This document shows positions 1 to 8,750 of a DNA stretch of 64,000 nucleotides, piece after piece. Source of the stretch: NORP240 sp038134485 (GTDB lineage: Bacteria; Pseudomonadota; Gammaproteobacteria; Pseudomonadales; Pseudohongiellaceae); assembly GCA_038134485.1 (NCBI GenBank), contig JAYPVG010000005.1, positions 1 to 64,000 of the forward strand. The letters run 5' to 3'. The stretch's first letter is position 1. The number at the start of each line of letters is the position of its first letter. The position numbers were made by a program, and so were the translations under genes. The notes below the pieces were generated by a model. The model ran no database searches, had not been told where the DNA came from, and worked only from the letters and a program-made list of their open reading frames with translations.

Positions 1-440
1 CGATGTAGTTTCCAATCAGAAAGCATGACCCAACAAACAACCCAAAGGATTCCAGGTAGATTGCACGGGCAGCCAGCAGAGAGGCAAAAATTGCCAGCAA
101 AGTAGCGGCCAGAAAACCCGTTCCTCGACATCAGGAGGGATGCCGGGATGGCCGCACTGGCAATGCCTATCACCTGAACTGCAATCGGTAGAGTTGCCAG
201 ATCAGGCGACGGCGCAATTCGAGTACCGACAATTCCGCCTAGCAAAACCAGTATCGGTGCAGCAGTTTGACCAAAACTCTGAGCCAGGGTGAGCGTTATA
301 AGGGTCTTGAAATCTTTGAATAACGACACGAGGAAAACGTTCCAGCTGACCGATTGACGAGCAAGGCATTTCGAAAGCGTCCGGGCATTATTATTACCTG
401 AGCTCTTGAAGCCGCCATTCGAGGCTTTCGCGGCGGCGAT
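1..440 (-). pseudogene. MFS-type transporter N-terminal fragment, frameshifted, runs off window
   Basis: Reading the reverse strand from about 440 downward gives a hydrophobic transporter-like N-terminus. It has a soluble lead, then a helix containing ITLTLAQSFGQTAAPILVLL, then a second helix ending at LLMSR near position 125. In the same frame the sequence then becomes nonsense. Shifting by one base restores a clear membrane helix pair (GTGFLAATLLAIFASLLAAR, then ESFGLFVGSCFLIGNYI) to the window edge. The layout (two helices, an LLMSR loop, then FLAA) matches the first three helices and the helix 2-3 loop of major facilitator proteins. No ATG start is visible in frame after the stop at 441-443, so the start is also unresolved. 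It is either a real disrupted gene or an assembly indel at about 120-126. The family call is by fold pattern only. Confidence 0.55.
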
Positions 441-594
441 TCAAAATATGCTGGAACGAAAAGATAACACCAGCTGACATGCTGGCGCGAGTAATTAGTA
501 AAAAGTCAGGGATCAAGGCGCAGCTAGCTGGCGAACAACTCAATCTCTCTTGCAACAAACCAATTTCGATCAGATTTCGAATATATTCATTCGT

Positions 595-1188
595 TTACGC
601 GATATTGGCCTCGACCTGTTCCGCAACAGTGGACATCGTTAAATTCAATCTGCCTGGAGGGGTTTTTTCCAGTCGAATCGTAATTGTTCCCAGCAATATC
701 TCTTTCTCAATTTCTATCCACTCACTTGCCAGAGCGATCAGTCGTTTAAGGCCGGCCCTTTCCGGACCATCAATCCTTTCCTTTGTTCTGGGCCTCGAGT
801 AGATCTTGTCTACTGTCAGGGTTTCGCCATTGTCTTCAAGGACAGCAAGAGTCTCGAATATTTTGTAGCTTGATTCGTCGTGCACCAGATGTTTGGCAAA
901 CTTGGATTGAATAAACAGAAACTGCTCGTAGTCTTTCAGTGAACCTGAACTGAAAATTTCCTCCGCAGAAAGCTTGAACTTTGCGGAATCACTAAAGCAC
1001 TTTAGAAAATTTATTGCGGCAGCCTGCAGCAATGCCGTTTGGAGATTGTCACGATTGTTGGCGCCGAGCTCTTCGAGTCCTTTGATGCAGGCTGCGGCCA
1101 GAGAAAGGTCCTGTAGATGAATCGACAAGTCAGATAGCCGGTTGGCCTCATATCCTGAAAGTCTTGCTATTTTTTTCTTGTGGATCAT
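595..1188 (-). CDS. Hypothetical helical cytoplasmic protein
   Basis: A 197-residue soluble protein with no signal peptide, no transmembrane segment and no recognised domain. It is mostly predicted helix, with a charged N-terminus (MIHKKKIARLSG) and a central region rich in Lys, Phe and Glu. The start is placed at the internal ATG at 1188 because a GAGGAAAAG ribosome-binding site sits just before it. An ATG 18 bases further upstream (1206) lacks such a site. It lies alone between the transporter fragment and a small membrane protein on the same strand, with no operon context to suggest a role. Coding potential is supported by length and composition. Function unknown. Confidence 0.6.
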   Translation of the reverse strand: MIHKKKIARLSGYEANRLSDLSIHLQDLSLAAACIKGLEELGANNRDNLQTALLQAAAINFLKCFSDSAKFKLSAEEIFSSGSLKDYEQFLFIQSKFAKHLVHDESSYKIFETLAVLEDNGETLTVDKIYSRPRTKERIDGPERAGLKRLIALASEWIEIEKEILLGTITIRLEKTPPGRLNLTMSTVAEQVEANIA

Positions 1189-1483
1189 GTTTTCTTTTCC
1201 TCGCATCAGCGACGGATTGCTATTCTCCGTGGCCTGCTCAATGATTAATGACTGATTGTGACGCTGACAAATGCCTCAGTACCGTCAGTGTCATGGCACG
1301 GAAAGTGTCAAATCCTGAGATTAGATAATTAACGATAAGACAAATTTATCAGAAGCGATTCTTACCCACGAGTGTTTGGAGCGATGAACATTCCGCAACG
1401 AGAACCGGGTCACTTTTTTAGCAGGATTGCTCACGAATCGGCATAAATCTGATTGCCATCCAGCGGAGCACGATACGGGTTTC

Positions 1484-1936
1484 TCAATTTTCGGAAGGGC
1501 GCCAGATCGATAATCCAAATAGCACCGGCACCACGACCACCAGCACCACTTGCGCCACTGCCGCGGGAGCGGTGCCGGCCGTCTCAATCGTCTTGAACAG
1601 GCTCAGGACAAGCCGACTTGACCACTCGAGGAAAACGAACAGGTACATCAGGGAAACGAGGCTTCGGTACCTGAAGGCAACCAGCAAATAGAGCAAACCC
1701 TGCATTAGCTGCGCGATTCCCCAAAGTCCGAATACAAAAACAACCGTCTCGCTTCCCTGCGGGGTGTAGCTTTCAAGAGGAATTGTCGCAATCGATTGCG
1801 CGCCACCATCGGCGGCAAAAATGTGGATGCAACTCCTTGCAATTGTTACAAGGGTAATCAGGTAAAAAGCATACAGGGCCGAGATGTGTCCCCTGTACTG
1901 ATTGTCTACTAAAAGCGGCAGAATTCTGTGAAGCAT
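1484..1936 (-). CDS. Small hypothetical inner-membrane protein, about four helices
   Basis: A 150-residue very hydrophobic protein. Helices can be seen around residues 18-42 (ISALYAFYLITLVTIARSC), 63-90 (TVVFVFGLWGIAQLMQGLLY), 92-115 and 124-145 (AVAQVVLVVVVPVLFGLSIW). A GAGGG element about 8 bases before the ATG supports the start. There are no conserved charged clusters typical of a transporter and I recognise no family. It is monocistronic, on the strand opposite to the downstream 2102 gene, leaving a divergent promoter region of about 165 bases. Confidence 0.7.
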   Translation of the reverse strand: MLHRILPLLVDNQYRGHISALYAFYLITLVTIARSCIHIFAADGGAQSIATIPLESYTPQGSETVVFVFGLWGIAQLMQGLLYLLVAFRYRSLVSLMYLFVFLEWSSRLVLSLFKTIETAGTAPAAVAQVVLVVVVPVLFGLSIWRPSEN

Positions 1937-2101
1937 GACTTGCCCTCTGATTGGCTTACCGTGTCTGATGATAGTACAAGGGTTTTGTTCAGGCGATGAA
2001 GAGCGTCGTTAAAGCATTCGTGATGCCAGACCTGGTTAGACAATCCTGCCTGTTCGCTTATACTGTCGATTCTGAAGAAATCACAACTCGGAGCATTTGA
2101 A

Positions 2102-2608
2102 ATGAGTAAAGGTAAGATTGCCGGCATAGGTGCCGGCGTAGTGGTAGTTGGTGTTGTATTGTTCTGGATGTTCACTGCACCATATCTCCCCAATACCGGA
2201 ATTTATCGCACTCCCGGTATCATTATTGGGGGTACTCCCACCGAGGCACCGGGCGATTTCACTCCTCTCAATGACTTGCACACCGGTCCACTGTTAATGA
2301 AACAAGCGGGATTTCCGGCGCTGGTCGTATACCTATCCTGGGTGGGTACTCCAGATGGAGTAATCACCGCGACCCGGCCGGATGGCGGGTACTGGGGCCG
2401 ACGCGTGCGAGAGCGAAGTGGCGATGGCTGGCTTCGCATCGGAGATGCCACCTATGCCATGCAAGCGACCGAAGTTCTCGGTCCCGAAAGGCTGGCCATG
2501 ATGCAACAGTGGGCCGCCAAGGCTGGGAGGACCCTGGATGAACCCCTCTACGAAGGTTCGGAACCGCTCCGCGACTGGGAAGTTTTCTTCTGGACGCCAA
2601 GGTCCTGA
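2102..2608 (+). CDS. Hypothetical membrane-anchored protein
   Basis: A 168-residue protein. An N-terminal anchor (residues 5-25, IAGIGAGVVVVGVVLFWMF) is followed by a soluble domain outside the membrane. The domain contains a Gly-rich strand (GIIIGGTPTEAPGDF) and repeated Trp/Arg strands (YWGRRVRERSGDGWLRIGD), which suggests a small beta barrel of the split-barrel flavin or pyridoxamine-oxidase type. The similarity is too weak for a call. GGAG eight bases before the ATG fixes the start. It converges on the nitronate monooxygenase-like gene 77 bases downstream. Confidence 0.7.
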   Translation: MSKGKIAGIGAGVVVVGVVLFWMFTAPYLPNTGIYRTPGIIIGGTPTEAPGDFTPLNDLHTGPLLMKQAGFPALVVYLSWVGTPDGVITATRPDGGYWGRRVRERSGDGWLRIGDATYAMQATEVLGPERLAMMQQWAAKAGRTLDEPLYEGSEPLRDWEVFFWTPRS

Positions 2609-2684
2609 TTGACTTGAAAGAGCTGCGCAACGACTCGCGTCAATAGATTTTGGATTGAGTGCCTGCAGCTAAACTCGGGACCCG

Positions 2685-3650
2685 TCAGCAAGCCGACAAT
2701 CGTTTTCTGGCGGCGTCGTATTCCTGTTTCAACCTCGCGACCAGTCCTGCGGTCGACGCTACCTCTTTGATGGCTCCAATGCCCTGACCGCAACCCCATA
2801 TGTCGCGCCAGGCTTTGGACTTGCTGCTGCCACCGGAGCCAAAACTCATCTTGCTGGGATCACTCTCCTCGAGGTTGTCCGGATCGAGTCCGGCATTCTC
2901 AATTGAAGGCCTGAGATAGTTGCCATGTACACCGGTGAACAGATTGGTGTAGACAATATCGCTGGCCGCGTAATCCACCAGCGCTTGTTTGTACGCAGGA
3001 TCTGCATTGGCCTCTTCGGTGGCAATAAACGCCGAGCCGATGTACGCCAGATCGGCACCCATCGCCTGGGCGGCAAGAACGCCATCGCCCCTGGCGATAG
3101 CTCCCGACAACAATACTGGACCGTCGAACCATTCACGGACTTCCTGGATCAGCGCCATGGGCGACAGCGTGCCGGCATGACCGCCCGCTCCTGCGGCGAC
3201 GCAGATTAGTCCATCGGCACCCTTCTCTATTGCCTTGCGCGCAAAACGATTATTGATCACATCGTGCAGGCAGATGCCACCATAGGAATGGATCGCTTCA
3301 AAGACTTCCGGACGAGCTCCCAGGGAAGTAATGACAACCGGTACCTTGTGCTTAACACAAAGCTCCACATCATGCATAAGACGGTCATTGGAATTGTGTA
3401 CAATCTGATTTACGGCATAGGGTGCCGCCGGATTGTCCGGATTGGCCTGGTTGTGCGCGTCAAGCTCCTCATCGATTCTGGTCAACCATTCATCCAGCAG
3501 CTCTTTGGGCCGCGCGTTCAATGACGGAAACGAGCCCACGACCCCGGCCTTGCACTGGGCAATTACCAGGTCCGGATTGGAGATAATAAAGAGCGGTGCG
3601 CCCACGACGGGAACGGACAAGCGTCCTTGCATACATTCAGGGATTGCCAT
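2685..3650 (-). CDS. NAD(P)H-dependent flavin oxidoreductase / nitronate monooxygenase family
   Basis: A 321-residue TIM-barrel FMN enzyme of the 2-nitropropane dioxygenase family, cytoplasmic. Visible family marks are the N-terminal PVVGAPLFIISNPDLV segment, the GAGGHAG loop at 154-160 with the catalytic-position His158, and the phosphate-binding strand LLSGAIARGDGVLAAQAMGAD at about 190-210 followed by YIGSAFIATEEA. Known members oxidise nitronates, or act as NAD(P)H:quinone or enoyl reductases, so the substrate is uncertain. The C-terminal part (SFGSGGSSKSKAWRDIWGCGQGIG) is typical of the subgroup often found with degradation genes. AGGAAAAC directly precedes the ATG. Monocistronic. Confidence 0.88.
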   Translation of the reverse strand: MAIPECMQGRLSVPVVGAPLFIISNPDLVIAQCKAGVVGSFPSLNARPKELLDEWLTRIDEELDAHNQANPDNPAAPYAVNQIVHNSNDRLMHDVELCVKHKVPVVITSLGARPEVFEAIHSYGGICLHDVINNRFARKAIEKGADGLICVAAGAGGHAGTLSPMALIQEVREWFDGPVLLSGAIARGDGVLAAQAMGADLAYIGSAFIATEEANADPAYKQALVDYAASDIVYTNLFTGVHGNYLRPSIENAGLDPDNLEESDPSKMSFGSGGSSKSKAWRDIWGCGQGIGAIKEVASTAGLVARLKQEYDAARKRLSAC

Positions 3651-3832
3651 GTTTTCCTACTATTGCATCAATGTGACAGATAAGAGTCTTTCTTCATGAA
3701 ATGCCGTTCGCCCTATTCTCTGTGGGTTGCGTTAGCCGAATCAGAAACTCAGGCAGCAAACGGTCTGTTAATTCCGGGGTGAACAGCACGGTAGCCAGCC
3801 GCGCGTTATCAATCCAGACTCGGCGCGGGTAA

Positions 3833-4858
3833 TCAAAAATCTTCGTCACTCGCGCTGAGTTGCGTGCTTGTCGCGGTCTCTATCGGCGTTCCATCCCCGT
3901 TCATGCCCATCGCTTCGTAGCGTCGCCAGCCTGCCAGAATACCGGTAAGACCATGATTGCCCTCGTGACAGGCATACTCGAAAATCGGGTCGGCAATCTC
4001 GCGCATCGGAAATTTAGCAGACCAGCTGACATCCCAGGAACGGGGATCGGTGACGGTGAAGTCGTACTCCAGCGTTGTCCCGTTCAGGCGTCGGATACGC
4101 TCTTCAACCACAGCGTCGCTCGACAGTCCGCGGGGGTTATCGTCGTAGAAAAAGTTCCTGGTGCTGATAACCAGAGTATCGCCCTCCCACCGCGCGATGG
4201 AATCACCATCCCAGAGCCTGATGTTGCGGGTCTGATGCTGGTCTGCGAAGGGAATGATGCGAGCGCGATGAACCATTTCACTCAATATCATGACGTAATC
4301 GTCGGTGTGCACAATCTGAACGTTATTGTTATAGGACCCGGGTACCAGGGGCGGCCCGGCGCCATTGCTGCGCAAGCAGCGATCGGCCAGCGTGCGACCT
4401 TCCGGTCCTATACTGAGGCGCCTGGCCTCGCCTCGAATGCGGGCCCGTTCTCGACCGACATCGTTGAGAGCAGGCATGTTCCCATTGGGCGGATCGTAGA
4501 TGAGCGAGGTACGGTAATCGGCAATGGTATCGTTACCTCGCTCGTACCAGAATTCGTTGTAGGAAATGACCCCCGGTGGGTAACCTGCTCCACCGACCGA
4601 ATCGATAATCAGGTCTCGATTCTGGCGGCGATTTTCAAACGCAGCCCACTCCTGCGCTTCCTCTGCCGTCAACACGGCTTTGTCGGCCAGTTCCACCGGC
4701 CGGTTCAGGGGCGTAAGCGTCCGGTAGGTGTAAGTACCCTGCAGGTCGGGATGATCGCTTGTAGTTCCAGATTCGACAGCCTGTTGGGCAAGCACAGACG
4801 GCACTAACATTGCCATAAGCAGACTCAACATGACGGTTCCTAGATATCCGACATTCAT
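3833..4858 (-). CDS. Secreted protein of unknown function (paralogue of the 57151 gene)
   Basis: A 341-residue exported protein. The start is set at the ATG at 4858, which has GGAGA seven bases upstream and begins a clean signal peptide (MNVGYLGTVMLSLLMAML, cleavage near VLAQQ). A longer open frame reaches 4975 but would bury the signal peptide. The mature protein shares ordered motifs with the 57151-58128 protein: PDLQGTYTYRTLTPLNRP, YNEFWYERG, RTSLI-DPPNG, ERC-GPP, YNNNVQIVHTDDYVMI, EMVHRARI, WDGDSI-WEGDTLV-TRNF and a C-terminal FEYACHEGNHGLTGILAGWR. The alternating beta pattern and the Cys/His-bearing EYACHEGN motif suggest a lipocalin-like or propeller-like periplasmic domain. Biochemistry unknown. 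It lies near module A of the copper/heme pair, as its paralogue lies near module C. Confidence 0.85.
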   Translation of the reverse strand: MNVGYLGTVMLSLLMAMLVPSVLAQQAVESGTTSDHPDLQGTYTYRTLTPLNRPVELADKAVLTAEEAQEWAAFENRRQNRDLIIDSVGGAGYPPGVISYNEFWYERGNDTIADYRTSLIYDPPNGNMPALNDVGRERARIRGEARRLSIGPEGRTLADRCLRSNGAGPPLVPGSYNNNVQIVHTDDYVMILSEMVHRARIIPFADQHQTRNIRLWDGDSIARWEGDTLVISTRNFFYDDNPRGLSSDAVVEERIRRLNGTTLEYDFTVTDPRSWDVSWSAKFPMREIADPIFEYACHEGNHGLTGILAGWRRYEAMGMNGDGTPIETATSTQLSASDEDF

Positions 4859-5076
4859 CGATCTTCTCCAATGTTGGATTTGGTAGCCGAAAACAACAAC
4901 CTTATCAGAGTAGGCCTTTCGTGTCATATCAGGACTCCCTGCAATCCGCCTGTTCAACCGACTGGACATTAGCATGCTGGAGATATAGTTTTAGCCCCAT
5001 GCGGCACACACGATGGCCGCGCGTAACACAAACTAGGTCACATCTGTTTTGATGTAAACAAAAAAGGAACGGCAAA

Positions 5077-5364
5077 ATGAAATTCATGATCAGCTGGAAA
5101 GTACACAAAGACAAGATGCACGAAGTGCAAAAAACCTTTAGCGCCATGACGCCTGAAGATGATGCGGCCCAAATGGGCCCGTCTGTCATCCAAATTGGGA
5201 GGTGGCATGAACCGGTATCCGGCACAGGAGTAGCAATAGTGGAAGCCGCTTCCATGGATGCGGTGACTGCCTTTCTGTTGAACTGGAATCACGTGTGTGA
5301 CATCGAAGTGACGCCAGTATTGGATGATGCGGAGACCAGAGCAGTAACGCAAGGTCTGCCTTAG
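5077..5364 (+). CDS. DUF3303 domain-containing protein
   Basis: A 95-residue small alpha/beta protein matching the DUF3303 pattern: an opening MKFMISWKVHKDK strand, then HEVQKTFSAMTPEDD, a central GRWHEP strand and a terminal strand EVTPVLDDAE. The family has a ferredoxin-like dimeric fold seen in many proteobacteria. Its function is not established. AAAGGAA ten bases before the ATG supports the start. A plausible Rho-independent terminator follows at 5404-5435, making it a single-gene unit. Confidence 0.85.
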   Translation: MKFMISWKVHKDKMHEVQKTFSAMTPEDDAAQMGPSVIQIGRWHEPVSGTGVAIVEAASMDAVTAFLLNWNHVCDIEVTPVLDDAETRAVTQGLP

Positions 5365-5403
5365 GGTATTAGACTGATCGATACAGTAGTAAGCGAAGTG
5401 ACC

Positions 5404-5435
5404 CCCGTAAATTGCGAGGCGCATGCGGGTTTTTT
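5404..5435 (+). terminator. Probable Rho-independent terminator after DUF3303 gene
   Basis: CCCGTA pairs with TGCGGG (one G-T pair), enclosing a second short TGCG/CGCA stem with an AGG loop, followed directly by six T residues. It lies 40 bases after the DUF3303 stop on the same strand. The stem is interrupted by a three-base bulge, so the call is moderate. Confidence 0.5.
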
Positions 5436-5580
5436 CGCGTCGGTTTTAGCTCCTCCGACTTTCTGAAGAGTACCGACATAACAATCATTGGCGACGTCGT
5501 CATAAACGAGTTTCGTCACTCAAGTCTCCCGTAATAGCAATGCGCAGGATTTACAGCAGACTCTGACCAACTGAATTTAT

Positions 5581-5657
5581 TGGTCGGGGTGAGAGGATTT
5601 GAACCTCCGGCCCCTGCCTCCCGAAGACAGTGCTCTACCAGACTGAGCTACACCCCG
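5581..5657 (-). tRNA. tRNA-Pro (anticodon CGG)
   Basis: A 77-base cloverleaf on the reverse strand with encoded CCA. The acceptor arms CGGGGTG and CACCCCG are fully paired. The D arm contains AGCTCAGTCTGGTAGAGC. The anticodon stem CTGTC/GGCAG encloses the loop TTCGGGA, giving anticodon CGG for codon CCG. The T arm GGAGG-TTCAAAT-CCTCT is normal, with one mismatch absorbed in the loop. It sits between the DUF3303 and glutathione transferase genes. I saw no integrase or att-like duplication next to it. Confidence 0.96.
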
Positions 5658-5738
5658 TAGGGCGCAAATTATAGTGTCCGGTGGACGCTTGTAAAGCTTT
5701 GAATCTGTTGCAAACAGTGAGGACGGCTAAAACGCGTG

Positions 5739-6368
5739 TTACGGAATCGGGATTGGCAGTGCCTGGGGAACCCCGTAGCCTCTCTGCACCGCTGGGCGTT
5801 CCGCGATCTGCAGGTACCAGCGCAGCAAATTGGGGTATTCGTGGAGATTCATTTGCTGAAACTCGTACCTTGAGATCCATGGCCAGATCGCAATGTCGGC
5901 AACCGAGTAGTCGCTGGCCAGGAACTCGCGATTTGCCAGTCGATGGTTCAGGATCTCGTAGACCTTGCGCGTCTCGCCGCTGTAACGCTCCTCGGCGTAG
6001 GCAGACTTGCCCGGATTGAACTTAACGAAATGGTGGGTTTGACCCAGCATGGGACCTACCTGGCCCATCTGGTACATCAGCCATTGCAGTTCTTCCCAGT
6101 AGCGGGATTTGTCAGAACTCATGAACCGGCCGGTTTTATTGGCCAGGTACATCAATATGGCTCCTGATTCCATCAACGTAATGCCTTCCTGGTGATCGAC
6201 AATCGCGGGAATCTTGTGATTTGGGGCGATGCTTACAAAGTTATCATCATGTTGTTCACCGCTCGTAATGTCGATGGGAATCGCCTTGTAGGGTAGCCCG
6301 GTTTCCTCCAACATGATGGAAACCTTGCGGCCGTTGGGAGTGCTCCAGGTATAGAGATCGATCAACAT
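5739..6368 (-). CDS. Glutathione S-transferase family protein (YghU/YfcG-like)
   Basis: A 209-residue cytoplasmic GST. The N-terminal thioredoxin-like half shows TWSTPNGRKVS (residues 7-17), the Asn-containing loop typical of Nu-class YghU/YfcG enzymes, the cis-Pro segment HKIPAI (51-56) and the glutathione-binding ESGAI (67-71). The helical C-terminal half carries the EFLASDYSVADIAIWPWISR N-capping and hydrophobic staple motif. Nu-class enzymes act as disulfide-bond reductases or peroxidases using two glutathiones. The substrate here is unknown. It lies 26 bases from the stop of the module A partner gene on the same strand, so it may be co-transcribed with that pair, after it. Confidence 0.9.
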   Translation of the reverse strand: MLIDLYTWSTPNGRKVSIMLEETGLPYKAIPIDITSGEQHDDNFVSIAPNHKIPAIVDHQEGITLMESGAILMYLANKTGRFMSSDKSRYWEELQWLMYQMGQVGPMLGQTHHFVKFNPGKSAYAEERYSGETRKVYEILNHRLANREFLASDYSVADIAIWPWISRYEFQQMNLHEYPNLLRWYLQIAERPAVQRGYGVPQALPIPIP

Positions 6369-6394
6369 GATTTCCGGATAAGCTTGCAGGCGAG

Positions 6395-7342
6395 TCAGGG
6401 ACTCACATTCACTGTGATATAGCGATCGTCATACAGCCCACCATCATCGGCCCGGGCCCAAAGAATATAGGTGCCCGGCTCATCGAAAGTCGCTGTTACC
6501 TCGATCATGCCGTCTTCGGGTATCTCAGGCGGCAACCACAATGAGCCCCAGGGTGAATTTGCCGCAGCACGAGTATCTTCCCAGACCTTGGTCTGGGGGG
6601 GATCAAAGAAAACTTTTCCCGCGCCACGATAGACATTCCAGCTTACATAAAGTGCATTGATTTTGTTTACCGTCGGTTTGGATGGAGGCCTCAGCATTGT
6701 CCTGTTAAGCTGGCTTTCGCTTCTGGTAGAGCCTATCCGCGATCTTGGCAACCCGTCATCGACCACGTGAACCCGCAGGGTCAACTCTTCGCCGACCCGC
6801 ACGGACCGGACCGAATCACCCTGCAACGTCAGCACCGGGGGCACATTCGCGCGCGATTCCGGGCTGCTGGTACCGATACCCAGCGATCCGGTTTCCGAGG
6901 CGATAATCATATTATCAACCTGGTAATCCCGCTGCTTTGTTGCGTACGCCGTGGTTTCCATACCATTGACATTGAGGGTCCAGACCAATTCCCTGTCACC
7001 CCAGTCCGCAGGGACGGTTACTTCAAAAGTGAATCGGTTGCGACGCGGCAGAAAGCTCGTCGGCTGTCCTTGATCGGCATCTCCGGGCGAAAAATAGTTG
7101 TTTTCGCCTATTGGTATGTGGGGTTGCTGCTCCCAGTTTTCATTCATGTAACCAAACATAAAATTGGTCGAGCCGTCTGGATTTTCACGCCAGCCTTCGA
7201 AGACCGGGTAGACGGGCTCGCCATGCAGAAAAGTCTGACTCCGAAGCGGCGAGCATATCAGGAGAAGAACCGCCAGGAGCAAGGATCCGGACACCTTTAA
7301 TTTATGCCCGCGAGGGATAATTGTCAGCATCATTATTTTCAC
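6395..7342 (-). CDS. Module A partner: secreted beta-rich protein of unknown function
   Basis: A 315-residue exported protein. A long signal region (KVSGSLLLAVLLLICSPLRS) precedes the mature start at about QTFLHGEP. The N-terminal domain carries the family pattern FEGWRENPDGS, FGYMNENW, PIGENN, FLPRRNRFTFEVTVPADWGDRELVW. The C-terminal domain ends in a probable Ig-like fold (VYRGAGKVFFDP, FDEPGTYILWARADDGG, DDRYITVNV). Two paralogues (44889-45803 and 61313-62233) share all these blocks, and each follows the same upstream cytochrome/copper gene. Here the gap to that gene is 16 bases, so they form one operon. The start is a GTG at 7342; ATGs at 7333 and 7330 are alternatives. I infer a substrate-binding or scaffold role for the adjacent enzyme. 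No named domain is recognised with certainty. Confidence 0.85.
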   Translation of the reverse strand: MKIMMLTIIPRGHKLKVSGSLLLAVLLLICSPLRSQTFLHGEPVYPVFEGWRENPDGSTNFMFGYMNENWEQQPHIPIGENNYFSPGDADQGQPTSFLPRRNRFTFEVTVPADWGDRELVWTLNVNGMETTAYATKQRDYQVDNMIIASETGSLGIGTSSPESRANVPPVLTLQGDSVRSVRVGEELTLRVHVVDDGLPRSRIGSTRSESQLNRTMLRPPSKPTVNKINALYVSWNVYRGAGKVFFDPPQTKVWEDTRAAANSPWGSLWLPPEIPEDGMIEVTATFDEPGTYILWARADDGGLYDDRYITVNVSP

Positions 7343-7358
7343 TCGCCCCGCTGCCGGA

Positions 7359-8750
7359 TTAATTCGAAGCCACTGGAGAAACCAGGGGTGCGAGGCACAG
7401 CGGGCAGCCGATCACGTGATCATTAGGTCCCAGATTGAGAACCTTACGCCGTTCTTCCATCGCCTCAAGAAACTGCTCTTCCGTCAGAGGCACCCTGATG
7501 CCGAGGTCGATAAACATATTTTGTACCGATCGATTACCAGATCCCTGCCAGTTGCGCGGATCAGGAATATTGGGATTGCCTTCGGTATTGTTCATGTAGC
7601 CGGTGATATGCAGAATAGTGCCGGCTGGAAGCAGCGGTGCCGCCGAATCTTCATAGTGGTAGCTGCGCACCCAGTTATGGTCATAACCAACGCAGGAAAG
7701 GGTTTCTACCTGGTGGCCCCAGATCGCTTCCAGGCACATGCGCTCGCCAGGTGCGTGCAGGTGCGGTTCAAACGAAATGATCTTGGTGTGCTGTTGAAGT
7801 ATGCCGTAGGCATGCAGCTCCTGATTAGCCTTGTTGGGAACTATACTTATGTCGACACCATTCCCGATAAAACCTATCGAACCACTGTATTTGGGCTCAT
7901 AACCCGGCTCATGAAAAGTAAAGCCTATCTCTAGGTGGCCGGTTGTATCTCTGCCATTGGAGTGCAGGTGTACCGAGTCTGAGTAAATAACCGACCCCGC
8001 CCTGAGCAGCCGGCCGGCATCAGCGTCGAAGATGTCCGGATTTCGACCGACCTCATGGACCGGCCATGGTTGGCTAAAGCTTCGGACCAGATTACCACCC
8101 TCATCCGCCTGGGCAGTACCCCACAGCATGTGGTGAAAAATATAACGGCCGCCAACGGTGCCAGCGGCCTCAACGGGATCGATGTCATTGACCTCAACAA
8201 CTTCCACCGATTTTACATAACGGTCTTCGGTCAGGCCGGTCGGAGTAGACTCTATCTCACCCCACCAGTCGGGGGTGCCGGCAAGCTTGGTGACATCGGG
8301 CAGTCTGACAATCAAATCAGGGGTGCCTGCCTTCCATTTCATGCTGTCATCGAAAACCAGCGACGCAGGAGCGTCGGCAGGATTGCCTCTCGGGGCTCCA
8401 CTTCTCGCCCAGTTAGATATCGCAGCAATTTCATCATCTGCCAGTGACGGATCGTCCTTGAAATTCTGGATTCCGGTATTCTTTTCGACATACCACGGCG
8501 GCATCGCGCCGGCCCGATCCCGTAATCCCGTCTTGAATTCAATGAGGCCGGCGAATGGCGCTACCTGTTCATAGGTTATCAGCGGCATCGGTCCCGCGCC
8601 GCCAGGGCGATGACACCCCTGGCAACTGCGTTGCAGTATGGGCTCGATATCTTTATGAAAAGTTACGGGATCTGTCGGATTCTGCGCAGACAGCGGCAGA
8701 GCGATGACTACGAGCACAACCCCGAAGCCAAGCCTGAGATGATTCAACAT
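7359..8750 (-). CDS. Module A enzyme: c-heme plus PHM-like copper monooxygenase-type protein
   Basis: A 463-residue secreted protein (signal peptide 1-22, cleavage near LSAQ). Residues 27-110 form a cytochrome-c-like domain with heme motif CQGCH (43-47) and the recurrent RPGGAGPMPL and GAMPPW segments. The remainder resembles the two copper domains of peptidylglycine/dopamine-type monooxygenases. It has an adjacent His pair (YIFHHMLWG), an HLH element (DSVHLHSNG), the CuM-type EPHLHAPGERM and a late Met in VQNMFIDLG. That family hydroxylates an unactivated carbon using two separated copper centres and an electron donor, and a fused heme domain could supply electrons. The C-terminus adds a Cys pair (VIGCPLCLAP) absent in the other two copies. 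GGAG lies 10 bases before the ATG. First gene of a two-gene operon. Confidence 0.85.
   Translation of the reverse strand: MLNHLRLGFGVVLVVIALPLSAQNPTDPVTFHKDIEPILQRSCQGCHRPGGAGPMPLITYEQVAPFAGLIEFKTGLRDRAGAMPPWYVEKNTGIQNFKDDPSLADDEIAAISNWARSGAPRGNPADAPASLVFDDSMKWKAGTPDLIVRLPDVTKLAGTPDWWGEIESTPTGLTEDRYVKSVEVVEVNDIDPVEAAGTVGGRYIFHHMLWGTAQADEGGNLVRSFSQPWPVHEVGRNPDIFDADAGRLLRAGSVIYSDSVHLHSNGRDTTGHLEIGFTFHEPGYEPKYSGSIGFIGNGVDISIVPNKANQELHAYGILQQHTKIISFEPHLHAPGERMCLEAIWGHQVETLSCVGYDHNWVRSYHYEDSAAPLLPAGTILHITGYMNNTEGNPNIPDPRNWQGSGNRSVQNMFIDLGIRVPLTEEQFLEAMEERRKVLNLGPNDHVIGCPLCLAPLVSPVASN

Noticed and set aside
5581..5657. tRNA-Pro as an integration site of a genomic island
   Set aside because: No integrase, no duplicated tRNA 3' end and no direct repeats were seen on either side.
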